DNA of 48,554 bases, from the NCBI GenBank assembly GCA_947170415.1, contig CAMVTN010000004.1, positions 1 to 48,554 on the forward strand. The letters run 5' to 3'. Each line of letters opens with the position of its first letter. Positions within the stretch are counted from its first letter, which is position 1. The notes under the pieces are model-generated. The model was not told the DNA's origin and did not search any database. It worked only from the letters and a program-made list of their open reading frames with translations. The translations under genes and the position numbers were made by a program. Source of the stretch: an uncultured Lachnospiraceae bacterium (lineage in GTDB: Bacteria > Bacillota > Clostridia > Lachnospirales > Lachnospiraceae). Below, in pieces: positions 16,179 to 24,815 of this stretch.

Positions 16179-16766
16179 ATGGCTAATGAATTGATAAACA
16201 GCATAGCAGATATCACAAGTTATGAAAAGATAATGGGGGTACTTGGCAATAATCCGCTGGCGGCGGTATTATTTTCTGCGGTCGAGTCGTTTATCCCACC
16301 ACTTCCATTAATAGGTATCGTCACTTTTAATATAGCTCTTTATGGTCCGGTGTGGGGTTTTTTACTTAGTTGGATCGGAACATCGGTTGGATGCACATGC
16401 GTTTTTTTATTGATCCGGCATGTGATCAAAAGCCCGGTAGAGCGTATATTCAGGGATGATCCCAAAGTTAAAAAGGGAAAGCAGTGGATAAAAGATATAA
16501 ATGTATTAACGCTTTTTACTGTTACGATACTTCCTTTTACGCCATCAGCATTTCTTAATCTGATATTTGGATTGTCGGACTATGATGCCCGAAAATACCT
16601 TTTGACAATTTGCACTGCTAAATTTCTTATGATAGGATTTCTTGCGTTGTTTGGCGTGAGCTTTGTAGAAGCATTTAAGGATCCAAGAATGATAGTATTG
16701 TCATTGGTACTGGTGACGATTTTGTATGTATTATCGAAATGGATCACAAAAAAGCACCATCTTTAA
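16179..16766 (+). CDS. TVP38/TMEM64-type VTT-domain membrane protein
   Basis: This 195-residue membrane protein has about five hydrophobic segments. The VTT (SNARE-associated / DedA-like) signature is visible as ESFIPPLPLIGIVTFNIALYG followed by GTSVGC, then LPFTPSAFLNLIFGLS with the buried Pro. VTT proteins are half-transporters or scramblases for membrane lipids, including undecaprenyl phosphate for DedA members; assignment to a specific lipid would be guesswork. The ribosome site is weak (GGCAGG about 15 bases before ATG), so expression may be low. It is followed after 33 bp by dus. Confidence 0.82.
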   Translation: MANELINSIADITSYEKIMGVLGNNPLAAVLFSAVESFIPPLPLIGIVTFNIALYGPVWGFLLSWIGTSVGCTCVFLLIRHVIKSPVERIFRDDPKVKKGKQWIKDINVLTLFTVTILPFTPSAFLNLIFGLSDYDARKYLLTICTAKFLMIGFLALFGVSFVEAFKDPRMIVLSLVLVTILYVLSKWITKKHHL

Positions 16767-16799
16767 GAATCGTGCGTTATCAGAATTGGAGTTATTTTA

Positions 16800-17747
16800 A
16801 TGAATTATTATTTTGCACCGCTTGAGGGGATAACAGGATTTGTATACAGAGGACTTCATCACAAGTACTTTGGCGGACCTGACAAATACTATATGCCTTT
16901 CGTATCCGCAATGGAAAAAGGAAAGATAAAGAAGAGGGAAAAAAAGGATATCCTACCTGAAAACAATGAGGGGATTAACGCAATACCGCAGATACTCACA
17001 AATTCCAGCCGTGATTTTATTGATACGGCAGAGATGATAGCGGATCTGGGATACACTGAGATCAATATAAACCTTGGCTGTCCGGCACTTTCAGTAGTTA
17101 AGCGCGGTAAGGGTTCCGGTTTTTTGTCTGACCTTGACAGGCTTGATAAGTTTTTGGAAGAAATATTTGAAGGTATGGAAAAGTGCAGGATACCTGCGAA
17201 GCTTTCCGTAAAAACCAGGATAGGGCGCAGAGATTCCGATTCGGTGCCGGAACTGATAGAATTATACAACCGTTATCCTATTTATGAGCTTACGGTCCAT
17301 CCGAGAGTAGGAAAGGATTTCTATAGAGGCGTGCCTGATATGGAGGCTTTTCGTGCCTTCTGTGAAAAAAGCATACACCCGTTAGTTTATAACGGAGATA
17401 TCAATAATGAAGGCGATATAGAGCACTTTGCCGAGCTGTTTCCAAAGGTAGGAAGCATAATGATCGGAAGAGGACTTCTTCAGGATCCTGCGTTTATAAG
17501 GAGAGTCCGTACCGGTAAAGAAATGCAGAAAGAGGAGCTTAAAGGATTTACAGAGGAGCTCTATCAACAGTATAGAAAAGAAATGGAAACTCCGGGAGCC
17601 GGTGGTATAAATGCTGTCAATCGTATGAAGGAGCTTTGGGGATTTCTTGGTGTGAATTTTAGTGACAGGGAACGTACACTGCGTAAAATTTTACGGGCTA
17701 AGAATCCTGTCGAGTATGAAAGTGCAGTAAGGGAGATCTGGCAATGA
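16800..17747 (+). CDS. dus: tRNA-dihydrouridine synthase
   Basis: The 315-residue TIM-barrel flavoprotein starts with the Dus motif APLEGITGFVYR. It has the catalytic cysteine in NLGCP (Cys94), KLSVKTRIG and ELTVHPR for FMN and phosphate contacts, and NGDI and IGRGLLQDP near the C-terminal end. It reduces uridine to dihydrouridine in tRNA D-loops. The residues after the catalytic Cys (ALSVVKRGKGSGF) differ slightly from the usual pattern. GGAGTT lies before ATG. The last bases overlap the start of the glycosylase gene by four (ATGA), so the two are translationally coupled. Confidence 0.92.
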   Translation: MNYYFAPLEGITGFVYRGLHHKYFGGPDKYYMPFVSAMEKGKIKKREKKDILPENNEGINAIPQILTNSSRDFIDTAEMIADLGYTEININLGCPALSVVKRGKGSGFLSDLDRLDKFLEEIFEGMEKCRIPAKLSVKTRIGRRDSDSVPELIELYNRYPIYELTVHPRVGKDFYRGVPDMEAFRAFCEKSIHPLVYNGDINNEGDIEHFAELFPKVGSIMIGRGLLQDPAFIRRVRTGKEMQKEELKGFTEELYQQYRKEMETPGAGGINAVNRMKELWGFLGVNFSDRERTLRKILRAKNPVEYESAVREIWQ

Positions 17748-18601
17748 TTATTACGGTGAAAGATGATCTTGATCTGAAAAAGATAGCGGAAAGCGGTCAG
17801 TGTTTTCGTTGGACTGAAGAGACAGAGGGCACTTACAGGATAATCGCCGGTGGACATGTACTTAGGATACGGGAAATCGGACAGGCGGATAACAGGAAAC
17901 AGGATGCAGAAAGCATGTGTTATGGACAGGATTCTGAAACACATGTATTTGATCTTAATTGCAGTAAGGATGAGTTCCTTAACTTTTGGGAAGAATACCT
18001 GGATCTGAAGACAGACTACTCAAAGATCAGAAATATGGTAAAAAAGAGTGAAGATCCCTATCTTTATAATGCAGTTCAGCTTGGAAAAGGAATACGGATA
18101 CTAAGACAGGAGTTATTTGAGACCCTGATCACGTTTATAATTTCTCAGAGAAAAAATATACCGGCTATACGTGCATCGGTAGAAAAGCTGTGTAAAGCAG
18201 CGGGAACAAAAAAAGATGGGTGTTATCTGTTTCCTACTCCGGCACAGATGGCTGCTCTGTCGGAAGATGAGATAGCATCATGTGGAACTGGTTATCGTAC
18301 AAAATACTTAATGAAGGTCGCAAGAGAGATAGCAACCGGTGAAGTGTCGCTGGAGGCTATGAGTGATCTGTCCGATGAGGATCTCTTAGCTGAATTAAAG
18401 AAGCTTTACGGAGTTGGAGTAAAGGTTGCGAGCTGTACAGCGCTTTTTGCGTATCACAGGATGGATTTTTTTCCGGAAGACGTATGGATAAAAAGGGTGC
18501 TTGAAAATCATTATTCAGGAAGTTTTCCAAAAGAAAAGTATGCTCCGTGGAATGGCGTAATGCAGCAGTACCTTTTCTTTGGACAGATAAGTGAGAAATA
18601 G
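17744..18601 (+). CDS. 8-oxoguanine DNA glycosylase (OGG1/AlkA-type HhH-GPD)
   Basis: This is a 285-residue protein. The N-terminal OGG-type domain (about 1-95) includes ESGQCFRW, which matches the OGG family. The HhH-GPD domain (about 100-275) contains the helix-hairpin-helix LYGVGVKVASC, with catalytic Lys227, and the catalytic Asp246 in FFPEDVWIKR. The Lys-Asp spacing of 19 equals that of human OGG1. It should excise 8-oxoguanine from DNA with lyase activity. It is coupled to dus by a 4-bp overlap and ends before a strong terminator. Confidence 0.9.
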   Translation: MIITVKDDLDLKKIAESGQCFRWTEETEGTYRIIAGGHVLRIREIGQADNRKQDAESMCYGQDSETHVFDLNCSKDEFLNFWEEYLDLKTDYSKIRNMVKKSEDPYLYNAVQLGKGIRILRQELFETLITFIISQRKNIPAIRASVEKLCKAAGTKKDGCYLFPTPAQMAALSEDEIASCGTGYRTKYLMKVAREIATGEVSLEAMSDLSDEDLLAELKKLYGVGVKVASCTALFAYHRMDFFPEDVWIKRVLENHYSGSFPKEKYAPWNGVMQQYLFFGQISEK

Positions 18602-18619
18602 ATATAACTGTTCATACGT

Positions 18620-18655
18620 AAAAAGGACCGGACGCGATGGCGTCCGGTCCTTTTT
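18620..18655. terminator. Bidirectional terminator after the glycosylase gene
   Basis: A 16-bp stem including flanks (AAAAAGGACCGGACGC and its complement) around a 4-nt GATG loop serves the glycosylase gene and the convergent GT2 gene. Confidence 0.95.
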
Positions 18656-18658
18656 GTA

Positions 18659-19666
18659 CTACTGATATTCTCGCATTAGTGTGCCGTATTTGGCGGCTTT
18701 TTCGCGGTCTCCGAGTATAACGTATGTTACGTGAAGCCCCATGAAAGGAAAGAGTGTATTGTATTTCTGATTAAGAATAGGCATTGTCTCAAAGGCGGCA
18801 TTGTAATACCACATGACAGCTTCGTGATAGTTGTGTCGTCCTCTGTAAAACTCACCGAGTTCAAACACTACTTCGGATGGAGTATCATCAGCGGCAAGCG
18901 CGCGTCCCGCAGCGTAGAGCATGGCATCAGAATCATCTCTTAGGCGGGCACATTTTACCAGTACACAAACATCGTGCATGATAAGCTCGTCAGAGCTGTC
19001 TTTGTCGAGCCGTTTTTTGAAATAAGGTTCTGCGGTCAGGAAATCATTGTCGGAACCGGAAATGAAAAGCTCTCTCGCATACATTTTCTGCAGCTTTTCC
19101 GATAGTTTTCCGTTTGCTGCTATTTCTTTCTGGAAGATGGCAAAGTCTCTATTCTGATGTTCGGAAGTCGGACAGTGCTTGATCTTTATGTCACTGTCGA
19201 AGACCACAGGATCCAGGCGTACGGATTCGTGGAGAGGATCGACCCAGACCGGTGTGCGTATCCGCTTATAAAGTTTTGGACGCAGTTCTTCATCAAAGTT
19301 ATAAGTTGTATTAAATTCCAGCTGGTTTGTGTAATACATCTGCACGATCTCGATCTCCGGCAGAAGGGCCTCTTTCAGCATGCGGAATTTTTCATGATTT
19401 TCTTCGTCCAGAACTTCATCGGCATCCGCACTGTAAATATAGTCCATAGTTGCTTTTGAAAAAGCAAAGTTACGGGCTGCCGAAAAATCATCATCCCATT
19501 CAAAATCAAAGACTTTGTCAGTGTATTTTTTGGCGATTTCTTTTGTCTGATCGGTAGATCCCGTATCGACAATGATGATCTCATCCATCAGATCACTGAT
19601 GGAATCAAGACATCTCTCCAGGATTTCTGCTTCGTTCTTTACGATCATACATAAACTGAATGTCAT
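18659..19666 (-). CDS. Family 2 glycosyltransferase with C-terminal TPR-like region
   Basis: The 335-residue protein opens with LCMIVKNEAEILERCLDS and DEIIIVDTGSTDQT, and has the nucleotide-sugar metal motif SADADEVL. This is the SunS-like GT2 subgroup, in which a GT-A domain (about 1-210) is followed by helical repeats (about 215-335). Members glycosylate peptides or flagellin or act in wall glycan assembly; nothing here decides which. GGAGGGG precedes ATG. It is the only gene of the neighbourhood on the minus strand and is divergent from the polysaccharide locus, with 291 bp between. Confidence 0.88.
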   Translation of the reverse strand: MTFSLCMIVKNEAEILERCLDSISDLMDEIIIVDTGSTDQTKEIAKKYTDKVFDFEWDDDFSAARNFAFSKATMDYIYSADADEVLDEENHEKFRMLKEALLPEIEIVQMYYTNQLEFNTTYNFDEELRPKLYKRIRTPVWVDPLHESVRLDPVVFDSDIKIKHCPTSEHQNRDFAIFQKEIAANGKLSEKLQKMYARELFISGSDNDFLTAEPYFKKRLDKDSSDELIMHDVCVLVKCARLRDDSDAMLYAAGRALAADDTPSEVVFELGEFYRGRHNYHEAVMWYYNAAFETMPILNQKYNTLFPFMGLHVTYVILGDREKAAKYGTLMREYQ

Positions 19667-19857
19667 AACCCCTCCGATCTAAGTTTGTATACTATCCCCT
19701 ATTGAATATACGAGTTATAAACTAATAAAATGTTGCTGCTTCAAAATCCTTTTGTTCATTATACATTATGAATGATTTGTTTTTGTGATTTCTTTTGTAC
19801 ATAATTCTGTTCAAAGAATATAAAAATAGATGGCGTGATCGGAAATATGGTGTAGAA

Positions 19858-19886
19858 TTGTCACGGTGTACACTTTGTGCTATACT
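19858..19886 (+). promoter_or_regulatory. Strong sigma-A promoter of the polysaccharide locus
   Basis: TTGTCA, 17 bp, then TATACT, with TGC directly before the -10 (extended -10). Predicted start is near 19893, giving a leader of about 65 nt with an ACGGAGG ribosome site before rmlB. The remaining divergent region (19667-19857) is AT-rich without a clear repeat. Confidence 0.8.
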
Positions 19887-19957
19887 TTTAGCAATTATGG
19901 GTTCGTGTGCGTAGATCACGCGGCACGGGATTCAGCTTTTAATTTACGGAGGTCAAG

Positions 19958-21040
19958 ATGAAGACTTATCTTGTAACAGGAGGAGCAGGATTTATCGGCT
20001 CCAATTTTATTCATTATATGTTTCGTAAGCATGGAAACGATATCCGCATCATTAACGTGGATGCACTGACTTACGCCGGAAATCTGGGTAACCTCAAGGA
20101 TGTTGAGGGAATTGAAAACTATACATTCGTTAAGGCAGACATCCGCAATAAAGAGGAGATCGAAAAGGTCTTTAAGGATAATGACATAGATTACGTTGTT
20201 AACTTTGCTGCTGAGAGTCATGTAGACCGCAGTATTGTTAATCCTGAGATCTTTGTAGAGACAAATGTACTCGGTACTCTTATCATGCTCAACTGTGCAA
20301 AGGATGCATGGGAGCAGGAAGACGGTTCATTTAAGGAAGGAAAGAAATTCCTTCATGTTTCTACTGATGAGGTTTACGGATCTCTGGATAATCTCACAGA
20401 TTTCTTCTATGAGACAACACCGTATTCACCGCATAGCCCTTATTCAGCAAGTAAGGCATCTTCAGACTTCCTTGTAAAGGCTTATGTCGATACATACAAG
20501 TTCCCGGCAGTTATCACAAACTGCTCTAATAACTACGGACCTTATCAGTTCCCGGAGAAGCTGATACCGCTTATCATCAACAACGCGCTTCAGGGCAAAG
20601 AGCTTCCTGTTTACGGAGACGGAAAGAATATCCGTGACTGGTTATATGTGGATGATCACTGCAAGGGTATCGATATGGTACTTGAGGGCGGTCGTATTGG
20701 AGAGAAGTATAATATCGGCGGTCATAATGAAAAGCAGAATATCGAGATCATTCATATCATCCTTGATACTCTTAAGGAGATCCTTCCGGATTCCGATCCG
20801 AGAAAGGCAAATGTCAGTGAAGAACTGATCCGCTTTGTTGCAGACAGAAAGGGTCACGACAGAAGATATGCCATCGCGCCTGACAAGATCAAGGCTGAGC
20901 TTGGCTGGGAGCCGGAGACATTCTTTGCTGAAGGCATCAAAAAGACAGTTAAGTGGTATCTCGAGAATCAGGAATGGATGACAGAGGTAACAAGCGGAGA
21001 TTATCAGAAGTACTACGATAAGATGTATTCTGATCGCTAA
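19958..21040 (+). CDS. rmlB: dTDP-glucose 4,6-dehydratase
   Basis: The 360-residue short-chain dehydrogenase has the Rossmann motif GGAGFIGSNF at residues 7-16, the catalytic YSASK and STDEVYG segments, and CSNNYGPYQFPEKLIPL, which is diagnostic of RmlB. It converts dTDP-glucose to dTDP-4-keto-6-deoxyglucose with bound NAD+. It is slightly longer than the usual 330-350. GGAGG lies seven bases before the ATG. It is the first gene behind the strong promoter and feeds the sugar-nucleotide pool for the GT genes downstream. Confidence 0.96.
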   Translation: MKTYLVTGGAGFIGSNFIHYMFRKHGNDIRIINVDALTYAGNLGNLKDVEGIENYTFVKADIRNKEEIEKVFKDNDIDYVVNFAAESHVDRSIVNPEIFVETNVLGTLIMLNCAKDAWEQEDGSFKEGKKFLHVSTDEVYGSLDNLTDFFYETTPYSPHSPYSASKASSDFLVKAYVDTYKFPAVITNCSNNYGPYQFPEKLIPLIINNALQGKELPVYGDGKNIRDWLYVDDHCKGIDMVLEGGRIGEKYNIGGHNEKQNIEIIHIILDTLKEILPDSDPRKANVSEELIRFVADRKGHDRRYAIAPDKIKAELGWEPETFFAEGIKKTVKWYLENQEWMTEVTSGDYQKYYDKMYSDR

Positions 21041-21073
21041 TAATAAAACATCCGATATGGAGGAGATGTATTT

Positions 21074-21943
21074 ATGAAAGGTATTATTCTTGCGGGTGGT
21101 TCCGGTACAAGACTGTATCCCCTGACAAAGGCTGTTTCAAAACAGATGATGCCGGTATATGATAAGCCGATGATCTACTATCCGCTGTCAACACTTATGC
21201 TGGCTGGTATAAGGGATATCCTGATCATTTCAACACCGAGAGATCTTCCTATGTTTGAGGAACTTTTTGGAGATGGATCACAGCTCGGACTTAACATGAG
21301 CTATAAAGTTCAGGAGCATCCTAACGGACTTGCCGAGGCATTTATCATTGGTGCGGATTTCATCGGAAATGATAGTGTCGCAATGGTTCTTGGAGATAAT
21401 ATTTTCTACGGACATGATTTCTCATCTGTACTTACACGTGCGGCAGAGAGACAAAAGGGTGCGACTATCTTTGGATATTACGTAAAGGATCCCAGAGCTT
21501 ACGGTGTCGTTGAGTTTGATAAGGATGGCAAGGCTGTTTCCATCGAAGAAAAACCTGAAAATCCTAAGTCAAAGTATGCGGTTCCGGGTCTTTACTTCTA
21601 TGATAATGACGTTGTTGATATCGCAAGGAATGTAAAGCCTTCAGCCAGAGGTGAGCTTGAGATAACAACTGTTAATAATACTTATCTGGAGAGAGGAGAT
21701 CTCTATGTAGAGACTCTCGGACGCGGATTTGCATGGCTAGATACAGGAAGTCACGATTCGCTTCTCGATGCAGCGGATTTTGTATCAGCTTTCCAGAAGA
21801 GACAGGGGTTATATATTTCATGTATCGAAGAGATCGCTTACAAAAAGGGATTTATCGATAAAGAGGAGCTCCTGAAGCTTGCGGAGCCTCTCCTTAAGAC
21901 TGCATACGGCCAGTACCTGGTCGATGTAGCAAATGAAGACTAA
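21074..21943 (+). CDS. rmlA: Glucose-1-phosphate thymidylyltransferase
   Basis: The 289-residue nucleotidyltransferase has [17 protein letters not shown] at the N-terminus, [15 protein letters not shown], and [11 protein letters not shown], all RmlA hallmarks. It makes dTDP-glucose from dTTP and glucose-1-phosphate. The glucose-1-phosphate could come from the phosphoglucomutase encoded later in the same locus. TGGAGGAG precedes the ATG. Its last 11 bases overlap the GH25 gene. Confidence 0.96.
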   Translation: MKGIILAGGSGTRLYPLTKAVSKQMMPVYDKPMIYYPLSTLMLAGIRDILIISTPRDLPMFEELFGDGSQLGLNMSYKVQEHPNGLAEAFIIGADFIGNDSVAMVLGDNIFYGHDFSSVLTRAAERQKGATIFGYYVKDPRAYGVVEFDKDGKAVSIEEKPENPKSKYAVPGLYFYDNDVVDIARNVKPSARGELEITTVNNTYLERGDLYVETLGRGFAWLDTGSHDSLLDAADFVSAFQKRQGLYISCIEEIAYKKGFIDKEELLKLAEPLLKTAYGQYLVDVANED

Positions 21944-23207
21944 GCAGTTTATTTTAATAACCTTTATAATAGGGGTTCTTACGGTATTGGGAGCATTTGC
22001 AGTTCTTCTCAACATGAACGGTTTATTATCAGGATCCGTAACTCAGAGAAGAGTCGAAGCAGATACACTTGGTACAGCAGAAGAACCCTCTTCTCTCAGT
22101 GCGCCCGGGACAGAAAGTCTTGCGGCTCTAGCGGATGCGGGAATCGAACCTGTTGAAGAACCGGTAAGGGCTACTGAGAAGGCTGCAGCAAATCAGGAGG
22201 AGCGTACACAGCTTACGCTTCTCTTATCGTCTGTTAACCGGGATATTCGTATGCTGGTAGTTGACAGAGATGGAAGACCGGTTACAGGTGTCGGATTTAT
22301 CTGTAATATTCGGAGTGATTCATTTTCTGCTTCGTATGAGGATTCAGATAAGGATGGTATCCTGTATGCAGCTGATCTGCCGAGCGGAAGATATACTGCA
22401 GAATTAACACCAACCCCCGGATATATCGCTCCGGAATCTGAAAGTACGGTGACTGTCAGACAGGAAATTTCATATACTGCGGTTGCAGATATCAGTTCCA
22501 TGATCTATATGGAATCGGATATAGATGCGTCAGTGGAAGATACTGCGGATCTCGATGAAGATGATGATGGAGAGCTGCTTGAATCAGGTGAGATAGATCT
22601 GTCAAACGGTACGCTTGGAATTGATGTATCCAAATACAATAAAGATATAGATTGGGAAACTGTCCGAGACAGTGGAGTGCAGTTTGCGATAATCCGTTTG
22701 GGATATCGTGGATCATCGAGTGGATCGCTGGTTGAAGATCCATATTTTCAGAAAAATCTTAAAGGTGCGAAAGATGCAGGCGTAAAGATTGGTGTTTATT
22801 TCTTTACGCAGGCTCTAAATACCACGGAAGCTGTGGAAGAGGCAAGTATGGTTGCGTCTTTGGTGAAACCTGAAGAACTTGCCGCTCCTGTGTTTATAGA
22901 TGTTGAAGGATCGGGAGGACGTGGAGACGCTCTTGATCCTAAGACCAGAGCAGAAAACATAAATGCGTTTTGTGAAACTCTTACAGGTATGGGATACCGG
23001 GCAGGAGTTTATGCCAGCAAGAACTGGTTTAGGAAGTATATTGATACAGATTCTCTCGGTGACTGGAAGATCTGGCTTGCTCAGTACAAGGTACGTACGC
23101 CGGATTATGAAGGGCATTATGATGCATGGCAGTACTCGTCAAAGGGTCATGTTGATGGAATAGAGGGAAATGTAGATCTGAACCTGAATCTCTCTCTTGG
23201 AGATTAG
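21933..23207 (+). CDS. Membrane-anchored GH25 lysozyme with Cna-B-like domain
   Basis: This 424-residue protein has one N-terminal membrane segment (about 5-28; signal anchor) and an acidic low-complexity stretch. A beta-sandwich resembling Cna-B/prealbumin repeats follows (about 105-195; [12 protein letters not shown] and [11 protein letters not shown]). The GH25 muramidase domain (about 225-424) has [13 protein letters not shown] and the catalytic FIDVEG, plus the WLAQY/AWQYSS end motifs. It should cut N-acetylmuramyl glycosidic bonds outside the cell. Its ATG lies inside the end of rmlA in another frame. It sits between two dTDP-rhamnose genes, so it is translated with them, and a role in opening the wall for the new polymer is possible. 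Confidence 0.9.
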   Translation: MKTKQFILITFIIGVLTVLGAFAVLLNMNGLLSGSVTQRRVEADTLGTAEEPSSLSAPGTESLAALADAGIEPVEEPVRATEKAAANQEERTQLTLLLSSVNRDIRMLVVDRDGRPVTGVGFICNIRSDSFSASYEDSDKDGILYAADLPSGRYTAELTPTPGYIAPESESTVTVRQEISYTAVADISSMIYMESDIDASVEDTADLDEDDDGELLESGEIDLSNGTLGIDVSKYNKDIDWETVRDSGVQFAIIRLGYRGSSSGSLVEDPYFQKNLKGAKDAGVKIGVYFFTQALNTTEAVEEASMVASLVKPEELAAPVFIDVEGSGGRGDALDPKTRAENINAFCETLTGMGYRAGVYASKNWFRKYIDTDSLGDWKIWLAQYKVRTPDYEGHYDAWQYSSKGHVDGIEGNVDLNLNLSLGD

Positions 23208-23224
23208 GACATGGAAAGGAAATT

Positions 23225-23794
23225 ATGGGACAGATTAAAGTAGAAACATGTGAGATCGAGGGCCTTAAGGTCATTACACCGGAAGTATTTGGAGATGAGC
23301 GCGGTTATTTCATGGAGACATATCGTGCAGACCAGTTCAAAGAGGCCGGTATCAATGATGTATTTGTTCAGGATAATCAGTCCTCTTCAACAAGAGGCGT
23401 TCTTCGTGGTATGCATTTCCAGAAGGAATTTCCGCAGTCAAAGCTTGTACGCGTACTTAGCGGAGAAGTCTATGACGTAGCAGTTGATCTTCGTCCGGGT
23501 TCAGCGACATTTGGAAAGTGGTTTGGAGTGCTTCTTTCTGCGGAGAACAAAAAAATGTTCTATATTCCAAGAAATTTTGCCCATGGATTCCTTGTCCTTT
23601 CAGAAAAAGCAGAATTTGCCTATAAGTGTGATGATTTCTTCCATCCCGGTGATGATGGCGGACTTCGTTTCGATGATCCTGAGATCGGAATCGTATGGCC
23701 GGATTCTGTTAAGCCGGAAGAGTTAAATATCAATGATCGTGACCGCAACTGGGCTGATTTCTCTGTATTTAAGGCAGAGCGTGGAATCCAGTAA
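23225..23794 (+). CDS. rmlC: dTDP-4-dehydrorhamnose 3,5-epimerase
   Basis: The 189-residue cupin has DERGYFMETY, QDNQSSSTRGVLRGMHFQ (catalytic His region), VDLRPGSATFGKW and IPRNFAHGFLVLS, all typical of RmlC. It makes dTDP-4-keto-L-rhamnose. GGAAAGG lies before the ATG. The reductase RmlD that would complete dTDP-L-rhamnose synthesis is not in the window, so it is elsewhere or the product is a related 6-deoxy sugar. Confidence 0.96.
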   Translation: MGQIKVETCEIEGLKVITPEVFGDERGYFMETYRADQFKEAGINDVFVQDNQSSSTRGVLRGMHFQKEFPQSKLVRVLSGEVYDVAVDLRPGSATFGKWFGVLLSAENKKMFYIPRNFAHGFLVLSEKAEFAYKCDDFFHPGDDGGLRFDDPEIGIVWPDSVKPEELNINDRDRNWADFSVFKAERGIQ

Positions 23795-23818
23795 GGTTTT
23801 ATCGAGGATTTTTGTTCT

Positions 23819-24793
23819 ATGACTAAAAAGAAAAAGGTTATCATCGGAGTATTGCTTTTAGTAATACTCTGGAATGCCTATATTATTCTTCATCATAATG
23901 TGTTGGCAGATCCTGTACAGGAGGTACTTAAGAAACTTATCTCCTGCTGCATGATCGATGCTGCTTTTATAGCGTTTGTCCTGGGTTACGAGAGGATAAT
24001 ATCGCTTCCAATGGAGCTGTGGCAAAACAGGCAGCTTATCTGGAAACTTGCCAAGAATGATTTCAAATCCAAATATGCAGGTTCTTACTTGGGTATTTTT
24101 TGGGCGTTTGTACAGCCGGTCGTTACGGTACTTGTATACTGGTTCGTATTTGCTGTGGGTGCCAGATCAGACATGACCGGTGAGACCACATATCCGTTTG
24201 TACTGTGGCTTATAGCAGGCATTACGCCATGGTTCTTTTTCTCTGATGCATGGGGTCAGGGAACAAGCGCACTTCTTTCGTATCAGTTTCTTGTAAAGAA
24301 AGTCGTGTTTAAGATAAGCATCCTTCCTATCATCAAGGTTATCAGTGCTTTATTTATACATATATTTCTTACGGGAATCGCATGCATACTGATGATACTT
24401 TGTGGATATTATCCTACATTGTATTGGCTTCAGTTGCCGTATTTCACCTTGTGCGCGTTTTTCCTTGTACTCGGAATGAGCTATATCACGTGTTCTATAG
24501 TGGTATTTTTCAGGGATCTTGGACAGATCATAGGTATCATGCTTCAGGTTGGAGTATGGATCACTCCGATCATGTGGCATCTGGATTCTCTTTCAAGACC
24601 TTTCCAGATCCTGTTCAAGCTGAATCCTGTTTACTATCTGGTCGATGGTTACAGAATGGCTCTGCTTGATAAGATGTGGTTTTGGGAGCATTTTTATTCA
24701 ACAGCTTATTTTTGGATCGTTTCAGCGGCTATGTTCCTTTTTGGAGCTATAGTGTTCAGACGCCTGAAGGTTCATTTTGCAGATATATTGTAA
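23819..24793 (+). CDS. wzm: ABC-2 type polysaccharide exporter permease (Wzm-like)
   Basis: The 324-residue integral membrane protein has an ABC-2 permease core (about 75-324) with the family features LAKNDFKSKYAGSYLGIFWAFVQP and LNPVYYLVDGYR near the end. It is about 60 residues longer than common Wzm/TagG proteins because of an N-terminal part with two more hydrophobic segments. No better internal start with a ribosome site exists, so I keep the longer form. With the next gene it should move undecaprenyl-linked glycan across the membrane. It lies 24 bp after rmlC. Confidence 0.93.
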   Translation: MTKKKKVIIGVLLLVILWNAYIILHHNVLADPVQEVLKKLISCCMIDAAFIAFVLGYERIISLPMELWQNRQLIWKLAKNDFKSKYAGSYLGIFWAFVQPVVTVLVYWFVFAVGARSDMTGETTYPFVLWLIAGITPWFFFSDAWGQGTSALLSYQFLVKKVVFKISILPIIKVISALFIHIFLTGIACILMILCGYYPTLYWLQLPYFTLCAFFLVLGMSYITCSIVVFFRDLGQIIGIMLQVGVWITPIMWHLDSLSRPFQILFKLNPVYYLVDGYRMALLDKMWFWEHFYSTAYFWIVSAAMFLFGAIVFRRLKVHFADIL

Positions 24794-24815
24794 ATACCAG
24801 TTTTGAGGTTTTTTA

